A stretch of DNA of 64,000 nucleotides, taken from Pyrenochaeta sp. MPI-SDFR-AT-0127. Lineage: Eukaryota; Ascomycota; Dothideomycetes; Pleosporales; Cucurbitariaceae. This document shows positions 10,482 to 22,237 of the stretch, piece after piece. Position numbers and translations under genes: made by a program. The stretch is taken from assembly GCA_020747015.1 (NCBI GenBank), contig JAGTJM010000014.1, forward strand, positions 372,001-436,000, read 5' to 3'. The notes beneath the pieces are model-generated. The model ran no database searches, was not told the DNA's origin, and saw nothing but the letters and a program-made list of their open reading frames with translations. How positions within the stretch are numbered: the stretch's first letter is position 1; each line of letters opens with the position of its first letter.

Positions 10482-11110
10482 GTCATGGACAGGACTTCGC
10501 ACTTTTGATGACACGACTGTCATCAGCACCTGTAGTGTATGCCAATGTACATAGCGCCTGTCGCTCCATGTACGGTTGTTGAACAGCCTATTTTCCTAGT
10601 ATATACTTTAGTTGAATACACTGTCGTTACCGAGATGCAATATTTTCTTCACTAACGTGCTTGATCTGAATCCCATACTTATCCACAAAAAAAAAGATTC
10701 TGCACTGAAATGTGGGATGCTTTCTTGAAAGTATGAAATTGATGAGATTCAAAATAATGGTTTGGGCAGCTAGTACGGCTGGTTGGGCAAGGAATACTGC
10801 CTACATAAACGCCTTTGTTAACTCGGCCTGGTGTATAGAGAGAGGGATGTGGGTTAATAGAACAGGGACATTAGTTTAGAACACCAAGGCCCATTTGTGA
10901 CCTTTACTGACACAATCACTCTGCACAAGTATTGAGTAAACATGAGCAGTGGGCTGCAATAAAAGATTTCCCTGCAGGCTTATGAAAGGCAAAATAGGAG
11001 AGACTCCGTGTGCATCATCTGCATCGTCACATCTGCGGAAGTGGTTGGGTTGCGAAAAATGCAAAAAAGGAAAAAGAACCTGGGGTATCTGACTGAAGCC
11101 AGACGAATGC
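10482..11110. other. Intergenic, with pol III terminator tracts of the tRNA
   Basis: No gene seen. Poly-A runs on the plus strand at 11055-11059, 11063-11068 and 11071-11075 read as T-runs downstream of the minus-strand tRNA and can act as its RNA polymerase III terminator. A separate A-run lies near 10687. Confidence 0.5.
11071..11075 (-). terminator. Pol III T-run downstream of tRNA-Leu
   Basis: TTTTT on the minus strand, 35 bases past the tRNA 3' end, with two further T-runs behind it (11063-11068, 11055-11059). Confidence 0.55.
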
Positions 11111-11210
11111 TGATGAGAGTGGGACTCGAACCCACGCCACTTTCGTGACCAGGAATATAGTGTCAAGGGAAACCTTAACCTGGCGCCATAACCAACTCGG
11201 CCATCTCACC
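11111..11210 (-). tRNA. tRNA-Leu (anticodon AAG), with short intron
   Basis: The minus strand folds as a class II (long variable arm) tRNA. The acceptor stem GGTGAGA pairs with TCTCATC plus discriminator A. The D-arm contains the A box TGGCCGAGTTGG, the anticodon stem CCAGG pairs with CCTGG, and the loop reads TT-AAG-G. The T-arm contains the B box GGTTCGAGTCC. Between position 37 of the anticodon loop and the 3' stem is an insert of about 18 nt containing CCCTTGA, complementary to the anticodon region, as expected of a nuclear tRNA intron. The long variable arm (TCACGAAAGTGG area) fits Leu. The CCA end is not encoded. Confidence 0.9.
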
Positions 11211-12148
11211 GGAGATTTGATGGACAAAGTCGCTGTTGATTATAATATAAGGACATTGTATTACAAATGTATTTCACTTCCATCTGACATGACCAGATGG
11301 GCGACAATAACGTTCAAGCTAGGGATTGACGTCGGCCGGGCAGAGGGGGGAATTATGCCAGCCAATGATAAAAATACTGAGTAAAAGTGGGGTAGTACCG
11401 TCTGGAGTAAAACTAAGACCCATTTACGAGGTGAGTGGAGATGGTCGATCGTGGACTTTCACAGCTTCATCAGGGTTATGAGATGGGAATTTAGATTATT
11501 CCCTTTGCCCAGCACCTCGCTCATGCTTCATATGCAGCGAAGTGAGACCAAATCGCAAACCTCCAATCTGGACATTTGTACACACCATGATGCAATATGA
11601 TTATTGCACTACGTTGCCATTTCTGTGCACTTGATGCTCGTCTCGCGCCGGCTGACTCTCCGAGGTACTCTGTAAGATTTTGTCTTTGCTCTGACTTCGT
11701 TCCCGCGAACCATCCCAAATTCGCCATAGCAATTCTTGAACAATGCTGGTCCAAGAACTCTGGCCACCAAGTACACATATGCGCAAGTGCGCACAGTAAT
11801 CGATAGTGGTTTTACGCCTTCCCTATACGGCAACTCGTTCCAGATATCTCTCTAATGAGCCACCAACATCCAAATCACATTCATGAATCACTTTACCTTT
11901 GGAGTGCGCACAATAGATGCGATATCATTATCCTCATGACTTCGCGAGGGCTAACGATTGTGAGCCTTGGACGCTTGGACCAACATGCACAGCACGACTG
12001 CGCCCCGATCATAAGCTACGACTCACCGCCAAACCAGCACAGCCACTTCAACCCTGCAGCAGTCAGCTAGCATGAGCTTCGTGAAGTATACCACCCCGCA
12101 GTGAGATGGGTGCGGGCAGATGCAGCCATCAATCGCCGGTAGAGCGCC
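11211..12148. other. Intergenic between tRNA-Leu and RIC1
   Basis: About 940 bases with no supported gene; it should contain the RIC1 promoter at its right end. Confidence 0.4.
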
Positions 12149-15100
12149 ATGACGTATTGGCCAATCTCGTCGCCCTCTGTGTTTGCGGCCACTAAGCACA
12201 CGAATCCCGATCGCGCGCAAGTTTCTGAGGATGGCACGGAACACAAGCAGCCAGGGGAGCAAAAGGGCGACTTAGACAACGATTTGCAAGCTCAGGGAGA
12301 GGCTGAGACATCTACGCAAGGAAAGAGCGGGGTGGTAGAGAAGCATGGCGCGCAGCCAAAGGAACAAAGCGTGTCGGCGCAATTGGCGGAGGACGATATA
12401 CATGGCGAGATAATAGCGATCAGGGTGACAAGGAGCGGACACATGTTTGCTACTCTCACTCAATCGACATTGACAATTTGGCAGACAAAGGCACGTTGGC
12501 ATTACTGCTCAATTGGTCTATTACTGATAGTTCACGTAGCCTACGGTCGTCCTAGCTTCTGTATTGCGATCAGAACAATCACTAAAGACTTACGGTCCAA
12601 ATACAGACATTCTTCTTCGCCCTGATTCCCAGATCTTTGTCGTGCAGACCACTCTCGGCTTCCTGATAACGTACTCCCTTGCGACAGACCATTCGTCACG
12701 CGTCTACAAGACACAGTTTACCAACACACATGGGGGCCACTCGAGACGATCGAGTGCAATATCAGGCTTCAACATACAGCGTCAACATGATATCAATGCT
12801 GGGCCTGGGGAGGGCAGTGGCTTGAAGGAGCTGAGCCTCCGTTTTCGAATGGTTATACGCGTCGACGCCGGCATAGTGAGAGCTTTAGCGTTGGATGATG
12901 AACTGGTCGTTGCAACTGAGAAGCCCGCAGCTGTGCAATGTATTCGATGGGCACCTGACAGCAACGGGAGTCAGACAAGTACAGAATTATTGGCAAAAAT
13001 GACTTGGGTAGGCAAGAAAGCTACTCTTCGTGACATGGTCCACGATCGGCCCATGAATTTGTCCTGCTGGATCACTGGAGAAGGACAGGCTTTTGCTGTT
13101 CAAAGAACATCCAGACGGGAAACCAACACCAATGCCAGCCTCTTCCGTGGCTACGGTTTCCACACACCAGAGACTGACGCTGATCATGGAGTGAAGGCGG
13201 CCATTAATGCACGATTCTCCTTACTAGCCGTTGGCTGTGCTAGTGGTGAGATTTACGTGTATACCGCTCGCGACTATACGGGAAACATACCTCTTTCTCA
13301 CAGGCTACGGCCCAACACTACGTCTCCAGGCAAGTTGAATGTGCTCGCGTATTCTCCAGATGGATATTGTCTGTTCGCCGGATATGAAAGCGGCTGGGCT
13401 ATGTGGAGTGTCTATGGCAAACCTGGAGCTACAAGTTTTAGCACGGATCGAACATTATCAGAGGTGAATAGCGAAGGATGGCTGCTCGGCATACAAGATG
13501 CTTTTTGGATTGGAGGGGGCGCAGAGCTCCTCCTTTTGAGTAAGAACGACAATCGCTTCTTTATACTCGAAATGGCAAGAAGTGCAGTAACCGGTTGTTT
13601 CTCATCAGCGAACGTCTCCAGGTCTTTAATGCAGACGAGCACTGGCTTCATGGTGTATCGTGGATATGATCTGCCGGACCTCTCAACTATTTCGGCGGAT
13701 GTCTCTCTATGGCACCATGTGCAGGTGCCATCTCACTATCTTGTAGATCAATGGCCGATTCGAAGTGCTGTTATTTCGAACGACGGTCGTTATGTTGCGA
13801 TTGCTGGTAAACGAGGGCTTGCACACTATAGCGTCAACAGTGGACGCTGGAAAACATTCGACGATCCTTTCATAGAGAATGAGTTCACTGTTCGAGGGGG
13901 CATGTGTTGGTTTCAACATGTCCTCATTGCGGCAGTTGAATGCCACGACTCTCACGAGGTAATACCAGCCACACCATTACTGTTGAACAAAGATTGACGT
14001 GATCCTCTCTAGGTTCGCATATACTCACGCGAGGCGGCGCTAGACAATAATCACATCATGCACACTCAGAAACTACCGGCTCCAATTGTGCTTATCGCAC
14101 CCTCTGGGGAGGATTCGCTTCTTGTTTATACTTACGACAATATTCTATATCACTACATTATCAATGTGGCAGATGCAGCTGTCAAACTAGTACAGGTCGG
14201 CCAGATTGCGCTGCATGGCATCATTCGGGCGCCTCCGCGAGTGCGAGCGCTCAGCTGGATTTTACCTGAGGACCAGCTTCGTAGGTCTATGGAGCTTTCT
14301 CCCCCTGAAAATCACTAACCCAAAGCAGACAATGGGGATCCATCACAAGACGTGGCTGTTGCTACGATTTTGTTCCTTGTCGATGGCAAGCTTGTCCTGT
14401 TGCAGCCCACAACCACGGAAGGCGGTGAACTCAAGTATGAGATGCGTATCATTGCGCAGAATGTAGAGACGTATGCACTCATGCGCGACCACCCTGCGTT
14501 CGCGCTTGACATGCAAGCGGACTCATTACCGCCTAGCCCCTCCATAGGGCTGGCGATGAATGGGGTGCATGGCCATGATTTACGGGATTCTTTATGGTTT
14601 TTCGATGGTCACGACATGCGAGTGTGGATTGATATGCAGGATGTTTTGTCGTCTGCGTCTGCCGAACTTGGCAGGGAACTGCCCGTCCCCGTCAAGATTC
14701 CAGTAGACTTTTACCCTTTGTCTGCTTTGATTAATAAAGCAATCATCTTCGGCGTGGAATCCGAGCTTATTCAACGCAGGGACACCAGCTTTGCCTTCCT
14801 GCGATTTGGTACTAGGGTGAGTCCATCGCTGCATTCGATGCAACATTAATATGATGACCGATAGCTGCTGACATGCTTGACAGACACATCTCTTCCTTCC
14901 CGCCTTGCTGCGCTACCACCTAGCGCAATATAACCATCCTGCCGCCCTGCACTTAAGCCATCACTACCAACAGCTGCTGTATTTCCCCCATGCTTTGGAA
15001 ATTTTACTACATGAGGTTCTTGACGAAGAGGCCGATACACAGCCGCCGCCTGAACAGGCGTTGTTGCCGAGTGTGCTTTCATTCCTGAGCTCGTTTCCTC

Positions 15101-15693
15101 AGTATCTTGATATTGTGGTCCAGTGTACACGCAAGACCGAAGTTCGTTCCTGGCGAACGCTGTTCTCGAATCTCCCTCCACCGGAAGAACTTTTTGAACA
15201 GTCACTGCAAAAGGGAAACCTGAAGACTGCAGGAGGCTATCTCCTCGTACTTCACACGTTTGAAGAATTGCGGTCAACAGGTGACCAAGTTGTGCGTTTA
15301 CTCCAGCGCGCGAAAGATGAGCAAGACTGGGAGCTCTGTAAAGAACTCGCACGGTTTCTCATGGCGCTAGATGAATCGGGCGCAACACTGAGGAGTACAT
15401 TGGAACTCGTGGAGCTGAAAACACCGTCAGCAGAGCCGGGTGCTGGCCAATCTCATTTCACTTTTGAGACTACTCGACTGAACATCCCGCCAAGGGGTCG
15501 CAGCAATGGACATCGAGCAGACGAAGTGTCGGGCGGGCGCATAAACCTTGTTCCTGGCGAGAGTCTGACAAGGAGATCGAGAGACAGTGGTAGTGTCAGT
15601 CCTGGAGGAAGTGCTGTGAGCCTAGGCAGTGTAGCGGCACAGCAATCGCCCAGCGACTACTTTGGTCTCGGGACGAGAGATTCGCTTCAGTGA
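12149..15693 (+). CDS. RIC1: RIC1, subunit of the Ric1-Rgp1 exchange factor for Ypt6/Rab6
   Basis: RIC1 and RGP1 form the guanine-nucleotide exchange factor for Ypt6/Rab6 in retrograde traffic to the Golgi. Five exons give 1108 residues: 12149-12490, 12540-13958, 14013-14280, 14329-14816 and 14884-15693. The N-terminus MTYWPISSPSVFAATKHT and the joined segment IWQTK/PTVVLASVLRSEQSLKTYGPN fit the family, as does the WD40-like region (NVLAYSPDGYCLFAGYESGWAMWSVYG). The C-terminal third (THLFLPALLRYHLAQYNHPAALHLSHHYQ through WELCKELARFL) is the RIC1 domain. The first intron has a GC donor (AAG/GCACGT), the only one that keeps frame (see findings). The Ser/Gly-rich tail ends DSLQ. The next gene on this strand is unrelated in function. 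Confidence 0.9.
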
Positions 15694-16958
15694 CAGTACC
15701 CTTGTATAGATGAATGAAGATGACCATTAATGAGTAACAAAGTTGGAGCGTCACATGCATGACACAAATCGGACAGTTCACCATGCCCGCTCGGTCAAGT
15801 ACCCACAGAGTCGGGTCGTGAGGCTTTTTTTCACCGTCTGTACCACCCAGCAGTTCGGTGAGACGAGCTTTCTCGAAGCTCGTGTTGAACCCCACAGGGC
15901 TGCTGACACAAGGTCGGAGCGACTGCAGGAAGCTCGGCGATTGGAAGGGTGCAGCTAGCCCATGATGTTTGGACAGCTCTGTTGGTGCCGTTCACGGCAG
16001 CGTGAACCATGGTGCTGGCGACGGGCCATGCAAAGATTAGATTGCGGTCGCATTGCGGTCTCCGTCCAAGATGGGAGTGCATGCGAGCTTGTGTGATGTG
16101 TAGCGAGGAGGACGAATCTAGCCTGAGCCAGGCAGTGTTCCTTCGATATGACCTTTTTGGCGGCCTATGCAAGGCGGTTTGATTGGCTGTGTAGACGAAG
16201 GGTGTAGGACGGCAGGAGTGTGGCTTTGCATGGTGGACTCTCGTTGGGCGGTGAGATTCAACGGGCTGGTAAAGCGTCAGCATTTCACGTGCACAACGGA
16301 GGGGCGGAAACCGAGCACACAATGGCTCGGAGGGTGGTTGATGCTCCTGAAGCTGGTCAGCTACTTTGTTCTTTGACGCGACCGATCATGGTGTCGTACG
16401 ACGACTGAGCATCTCACAAAGACAATCCGGCTCACGATCGTACGGTGTGTCTGGGAACGAACATGGTATGCTCGCTCGTCAGCAATCGTTTCCATGGGTC
16501 TCCAATAGCCCATTTCCCTGTGAGGATTCGTCTAATATTCTCGGCGCTCATAGAGGCGCCTGCACGAGAGGTTCCAGGCCACCAATGCCCCCACTCGCTC
16601 GGCACCATCACGAGCTGCGGCACTGCCACAGTGCATGCCTTTCACCGTGCTACCATGACGCTCCCCAGCGCAGGCTGCGCATCTCTCAACGTGGTGCATG
16701 ACGCACAGGTGCTATCGCGATTACTCTAGTGTCGTCTTATATCATGGGCTTGGGCTTTGTCGAAGAAAGCGCCACGACTTTGCATACAGCTACATAACCG
16801 CAGACGACCCACTATCTCAGCCCTACGACTGCCGATTGACCCTGCACTCTTCAGCTTACATCACAGACTTTGACTCGATCAAGGCATGATCATCGTATAT
16901 CCGGCCTCTCATCCACCATCGCCGACACAAACGTTTGCTTGAGCATTGAGTTTCAATC
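15694..16958. other. Intergenic between RIC1 and the Fungal_trans_2 gene
   Basis: About 1.26 kb; promoter and leader of the downstream regulator. No coding segment recognised. Confidence 0.4.
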
Positions 16959-19381
16959 ATGAGTACTGCCCCCCCGCCGACCCGCATGCCCCTCTTTACC
17001 GACCCACTCCAACTGCATGCAACCTCATCCTATCTCTCACCCGCATCACCCATTGCTTCCGAGTCGTCGAGCTTCTCGTGGACCTCGATCGCTCCACATC
17101 AGGATACGAGTGGTAAGCGAACCATTTCTCATGTCAAGGTATGAACTATCATGTGCACGCATCGACCGCGACATGCGCGACAGCTGGCGCGACGCGCAAG
17201 GGGTGATCCTCCCACACTCAACCCCAATGTATGCACAGCACTTTGCGGGAGTAGCTATCAATTGTCAGCCTCGAAATCTGATGAGGGTTTTAGTCATGTA
17301 CTAACATTGACATCGCTATAGCTCAAAGTCAACGCAAAAAGTCCAGAAACTCTCCAGCTGCCGCAATGGCGCCAGCGCAGGATGGACACTTCACCTTCAT
17401 CACCACCAGCACGCTTGATGGGTTCAAATCGAAGAGCACCATGACCACCGTGCGCAAAAAGGCAATGGACAGTTACCTGAGGGATGAGAAGAATAAGGAT
17501 GGCCCGCGGAAGGCTTCAGCAGATCGAACCAGGTTGAACAGTGAGGGTTCAGATTCATTGGTATCAAGCATTGGAGACCAAGAAGTTGTCACTGCACCTC
17601 CTGCAGGAAGGGTGCCTAGATCACGACAGAGCCACGGCCGAGCAAGACAGCCTTCTTCGACCGCACCTTCTTCGACCGCACCTTCTTCGTCAGAGAGCGG
17701 CGATCGACATGCTTCCAGTCCAGGAAAGCAGATGGTAAAAGTGCCAAAATCTGCCGGTACCATTCTCTCGCCCACACCTATTGTTCTTCCGTCGCGAACA
17801 AACATCGAGCTTCCATACGATGTCCATGTGTCACCACCATTGGCCTCACTTGGCAAGTCTCTGGACCCGTTCCGAACAATGTTCCAAGCAAGCAACCCCC
17901 ATATCTCTGTAGAGGAATTGAAGTTTCACTGCAGCAGATATTTCGGAACACGGGGCCTGGGACGTTACTGGATTCCCACCTGTCTCAGCTATCCGCACAC
18001 CTTCCTCAGCACGCTCTGCTTAGCCTCTGCACACCATGATATTATATATGAGCGACCAGTGGAAAGCCTGGCAACTTCAGCGCTACGTCACGAAATCATG
18101 GTTCTCGTTGGACGCAACATGCTGAACCCTGACGAAATCGTTGCCGATCATAACATTGTTGCCGTCACCCAATTAATCATCGGTGAAGTGATTGGGAGAG
18201 AAGAATCAAGCTTAGTATGGCATGAAGCAGGCATAGAGAACATGATTAAGAAACGCGGCGGACTAAATCAACTGGGCATGAATGGACGACTAGCATCATC
18301 CATCTCATGGGTCACTTTGGCCTCTGCCATCCTTCGGGAAGCGAAACCGCGGTCGATGTACGCTGATTTCTGCGCCTCTCACTCATCGAAGAAATATCAC
18401 CTCTCTGTCACAATCCCGGAGTCCCCCATCTACTGTCCGCATAGAGAATTCGTGACAATCCAGCGGTCACCCAATTGCAAAACGCCGGAGGCGTTGGATC
18501 TTCTCAACGACGTCCGAATGATGATCGATCTTTTCCTTCATGAGACCAAGCAAAAGCGTCGAAACTCATCTACTCTCCTCAACCTATACGAGAAGATTAC
18601 GAATAGTTACATTCCTATATCCGAACTACGCAAGACAAACGTACTGACCGCAGCTGACTGGAAGTACGAAGCGATCCGAGTCGCTGCAGTAGTTCAAGCA
18701 ACTGCAATCATCAGACGGATTCCACTTTCCGAAGCCCTCACAATTGTGGCGGCTCCTAAGCCATCGACACTTGACACTTCCTCACTTGCTTCACGATCCA
18801 GTGAATCACTCGTCTCACCCTTCGACATGCGCCAAGACACACCACTAACAGAGTACTCAACGAGTCCTGAGTACAGCACATACAGTACTAGCCCTGCCAT
18901 TCAGCAAAACGGTTTCCCATTTCATGGACAACGTCCCTCATTCTCCTCGACACATTCATCCTCAAATATGCAACGACCCTCGTTCTCCTCCACATACTCA
19001 ACCTCCTCTGACTTGCTCTTCTTCCCGCCACCTCGCGTAGCAGCTCCCAGCGGACCTACTTTACTACTTCGATCACTTAAGGATGCCCTCGAGAGCTCGA
19101 ATCTCTCGGAGTGTTGGTCAGATATGGCAGGTGTGCTGCTCTGGATCGGTTTAGTCATGGGAGCAGCAAGTAGGAAGACTGATAGCGAAAACAAGATTCT
19201 AAAGAAGTACTTCTCGGCAACAGCCATGAGAGCGGGGATAATGCTCTGCTTTGAGCATCCGGAGGCAATACATTATACGATGTTAAGAATGAGCGAGGTG
19301 ATTGAAGGTTTGGGTGTGGACAGTACAGGCGAGATCGTGCGAAAGGAGAGCGACGGGCCCGGGAAGAGGATGAGAACTTGA
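16959..19381 (+). CDS. Fungal_trans_2-type regulator (so-called tachykinin family protein)
   Basis: Two exons, 16959-17112 and 17322-19381, give 737 residues. The 209-nt intron starts GTAAGC and has a GTACTAAC branch site before CTATAG. Joining gives a basic, NLS-like stretch (SQRKKSRNSPAAA) leading into FTFITTSTLDGFKSKSTMTTVRKKAMDSYLRDEK, the N-terminal signature of fungal proteins often annotated as tachykinin family. The block from LDPFRTMF through RYFGTRGLGRYWIPTCLSYPHTFLSTLCLASAHHD to the C-terminal helices matches the Fungal_trans_2 region found in many transcription regulators. I see no Zn2Cys6 finger, so direct DNA binding is uncertain. A low-complexity segment near residues 580-630 repeats RPSFSST. 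An internal Met at 17366 would give a shorter protein lacking the first exon. Confidence 0.75.
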
Positions 19382-20025
19382 AGACCAACAAAACATTCCT
19401 ACATGACAAATATGAGTCAGAAAAGTAGGGGGAACGACGTTGGAATAAGCTTCCCCACAGTGGCGAGGACCTTCGGCGTCCCCGAGATATCACTCCAGAA
19501 AAGATATCTGTGCGCAGACAGGGTTTGAGGACAAGGCTGAAGTAAGACTTTGACAGCAGCCCTATGGCATGGTGTGGCTGTGCACGGCTCGGTGTTCATT
19601 TCTTGTCAATACTTGTTCTTTTATATCAGATTTCAGAGGATCAAAGGTTCACGGCGTTGAGGGTCACGATGAAGGCCAAAATGTTGCGAGCCATACCGGA
19701 CTACTGTACTCTTCAGTTAGATTGACATTGAAGTAACTTCAAACATGATTATTTCGATCGCAAACGCTAAGCTCTCCAAATCTGCATGATTAGACTTCTC
19801 ATTGTGTAAGATTAGCATACTAGTACAGCGGCTGTACCTCCAAATTTACCCAAGAACGAGTGATTTGACACACATGCTCCGAAACATTATAACTTGATTA
19901 CGCTACACATATACATTCTGAAGCATATGACGTCAACGTCAGTCTATGTCATACTGGAGTCGTTGTGCCAGTCCAAACCTTGTGCCCAACGCCATGTCCC
20001 ATGCCCCGGCCTGTACAGTATCCAC
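19382..20025. other. Intergenic between convergent genes
   Basis: About 640 bases between the 3' ends of the Fungal_trans_2 gene and the I78 inhibitor gene; should hold both 3' UTRs. No gene seen. Confidence 0.4.
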
Positions 20026-20407
20026 CTAACCATGCGTAACCTTCTTAACCGTTCCATCCTCATCAACATGCACATTCAACCTATCAGGCTTATGATCCAT
20101 TGTGCTCATGCTATCCGGCTTCAGGACGCGATGCTCCTTGGGCAAATCGGTTTTGGCAAACGTCTACAGCGCAGGGTAATCAGCAGCGGGTCTTGCCTGT
20201 GACGTGTATGCGTGTGCACAGACAGGGTTGGGGATACACGGGACATATACCAAGCAGGCGTGGAGCACGGTGCAGGTGGGAAGCAGAGGGTGCTGCGCTT
20301 ACAGTCTCGTCGTGCGAGTCTCCGAGCTTCTTGCCCATGAGCTTGCTCATCCAGTCATCGCTCGAGGAGCCGTCCTTGGACTGAAGACCAGGAACTACAA
20401 GAGGCAT
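20026..20407 (-). CDS. I78-family protease inhibitor-like protein
   Basis: A small two-exon gene of 80 residues: exons 20407-20303 and 20163-20026, with a 139-nt GTAAGC/GTAG intron at phase 0. The second exon encodes TFAKTDLPKEHRVLKPDSMS, then TMDHKPDRLNVHVDEDG and TVKKVTHG. The LP-x-x-HRVL, ...T-x-D-x-x-P-x-RLNV-x-x-D and G-x-V-x-x-V-x-x-G spacing is the core of the I78 inhibitor family (for example the Aspergillus elastase inhibitors). The first exon (MPLVVPGLQSKDGSSSDDW) is not a signal peptide, so the protein is probably cytosolic or vacuolar and might restrain the cell's own serine protease; that role is inference. Length fits the family. Confidence 0.8.
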
Positions 20408-20929
20408 TTTGGTAGTGTATGTAGTCGTAAAGCGTCGTTTGGCGTAGTTCGAGAAGGTTTTGGGAGTCGGGCGTGGAAGCGGAATGGTGAGAGTGTGGCT
20501 GCTTTTTGGTATTTGATGCGAGGGAGATTGCAGAGAGAGGCGCAGAGTACTTATGCAAGCTATGATGTACCCTTGTGGAGTCGTGAATTACTTGGTCGAA
20601 AGCATTCGATGGTCAGATGTCTAGGCTGCAGAGGGGGTGTCGCGTTTGGGTGGGTGACGTCACCCGCGTCTAGCCGTAGAAGCGTGCGTGGGGTGGGACA
20701 GGAGGTGCGGGGAGGGCAAGCAGCCTTTGTCTACAGCGAAGTACTTTGAAGTTTAACACTCTGGTAGAATCCTGTTTCAACCATTTCTTGATATTTTGAG
20801 TAAAGATGATATACAATTCTTGATGCTATTACACATTCTAAATATCCATGCCCGCTTGCTAATCACAACTCTAAAATCCTCAAAGTATAATACATTTCGT
20901 AAATCAATACCCGACCCCTTTGACCAATC
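20408..20929. other. Intergenic: 5' flank of inhibitor gene, 3' flank of monooxygenase gene
   Basis: About 520 bases; promoter of the I78-like gene. No further feature recognised. Confidence 0.4.
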
Positions 20930-22237
20930 TCAAGACTTCTCACCTGTAAGATTAAGCTCAGGATACTCTGGGATCGTCCAAGCGGCTTTGTCCTCTGGCA
21001 ACCACCCGAGAACCCATTTTATCATTTTGTCGACTTTGAAGCAAGACATCGTCCACAAGATATTGTTCGTGATTCGTATTCCCAGTTCAGATGATGGGTA
21101 GAAACCTCCCTGTGTGCCCGGAGATAGCTTGTGGCACTCAGCAATGGGCTCTCGCATTGTCTCATTGTACGCTTTTAGGGCTGCCTCCAGGTCGTTGCCG
21201 TGTTTTGCGAGTTCGCCAGCGAGAACATATGTACCAATGAGTGATAGTGTAGTTCCCATTCCAGTGAAAGAGCTTGGACAATATCCTGCGTCGCCAAGTA
21301 ACACAACTCTCCCAGTATGTAGCTGTGGCATCTTGACTTGGCCGATTTCGCACGAGTAGAAGTCTTCGACAGTTTTCAGCCCTTCCAAAAGCCTCTTGCT
21401 CTCCCACCCAGCATCTTTGTAGATACCTGTCCAGGCCTCTTTCTGCTGCTCTATCGACTGCTTATATGTTTTCTTCATCTCCTCGTGGCGTGCCTGTTCT
21501 CTCATAAGGAAGAAATAGACTTGTGTTTCAGGACGGTCACCGGCGCGTGTTACGACCATTCTACTTTGGGGGCCAAAGTAGATTCGTGCGAGGCTGTCTT
21601 CACTCGGAAGTCGGGGAATATTGTAGTATGCAGCGTGAATACCGAGAGACTTGAATGCTTCGGTGCTTATCTTCTCGCCAAAAGCGAGGCGCCTGGTTCG
21701 CGATCCTTGGCCATCTGCTGCAACGACGAGATCATATCGCTTCTTTTGACCGTTAGAGAAGGTCACGGTAGCACCATCATGGTCCTGTTCGAGTGCTGTA
21801 ACAGTTTCACTAAACTCGTACTTCAACCCGCCCTCCACCTCTCCATTCTCTTCTGCCCTTGCTCTTTCCTCAAGACTTGCATCGTAGAATATCTTTACTA
21901 TGTCTCCCCTCATGAACTCGAGTTCATTCGTCAGTGCTAAGCCATGTCCACCTCCTTCAGCACTGTCGACACCAAATTGCATCAGGCTCTTTCCATTCTT
22001 ATCGACAAGTTCCATGCCACTCTCAGCAACCAAGTGTTGTTTCAAAGTATTGAGGAGACCCATTTTCTTCATGATGGGAACGCCTTGGTCTTTCAAGTCG
22101 ATTTGTTGACCGCCGGTTCGGAGAGAAGGGAAACGCTCGATAACTGTGATGGTGTGTTTGGGATTTGCTTTCTGTAGAAGAAGTGCAAGGGCTGGACCGC
22201 AGACGCCTGCGCCGATTATGAGGATGTTGAGAGACAT
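20930..22237 (-). CDS. FAD-dependent monooxygenase (TetX/PHBH-like)
   Basis: A single-exon gene of 435 residues with the three fingerprints of class A flavoprotein hydroxylases: the dinucleotide-binding GAGVCG at residues 9-14 in a beta-alpha-beta fold, the DG motif AADGQGSR at 173-180, and the GD motif GRVVLLGDAGYCP at 309-321. RTGGQQIDLKDQGVPIMKKMGL near residues 40-60 resembles TetX-like and secondary-metabolite hydroxylases. It would use NAD(P)H and O2 to hydroxylate a substrate that the sequence does not reveal. There is no signal peptide or transmembrane anchor, so a soluble cytosolic enzyme is likely. It stands between an inhibitor gene and EMC5, with no biosynthetic backbone gene nearby, so it is not clearly part of a cluster. 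Confidence 0.85.
   Translation of the reverse strand: MSLNILIIGAGVCGPALALLLQKANPKHTITVIERFPSLRTGGQQIDLKDQGVPIMKKMGLLNTLKQHLVAESGMELVDKNGKSLMQFGVDSAEGGGHGLALTNELEFMRGDIVKIFYDASLEERARAEENGEVEGGLKYEFSETVTALEQDHDGATVTFSNGQKKRYDLVVAADGQGSRTRRLAFGEKISTEAFKSLGIHAAYYNIPRLPSEDSLARIYFGPQSRMVVTRAGDRPETQVYFFLMREQARHEEMKKTYKQSIEQQKEAWTGIYKDAGWESKRLLEGLKTVEDFYSCEIGQVKMPQLHTGRVVLLGDAGYCPSSFTGMGTTLSLIGTYVLAGELAKHGNDLEAALKAYNETMREPIAECHKLSPGTQGGFYPSSELGIRITNNILWTMSCFKVDKMIKWVLGWLPEDKAAWTIPEYPELNLTGEKS

Noticed and set aside
19928..19935. Palindrome TGACGTCA (bZIP/CRE-like site)
   Set aside because: It lies in the 3' flank between two convergent genes, so a promoter role is unlikely.
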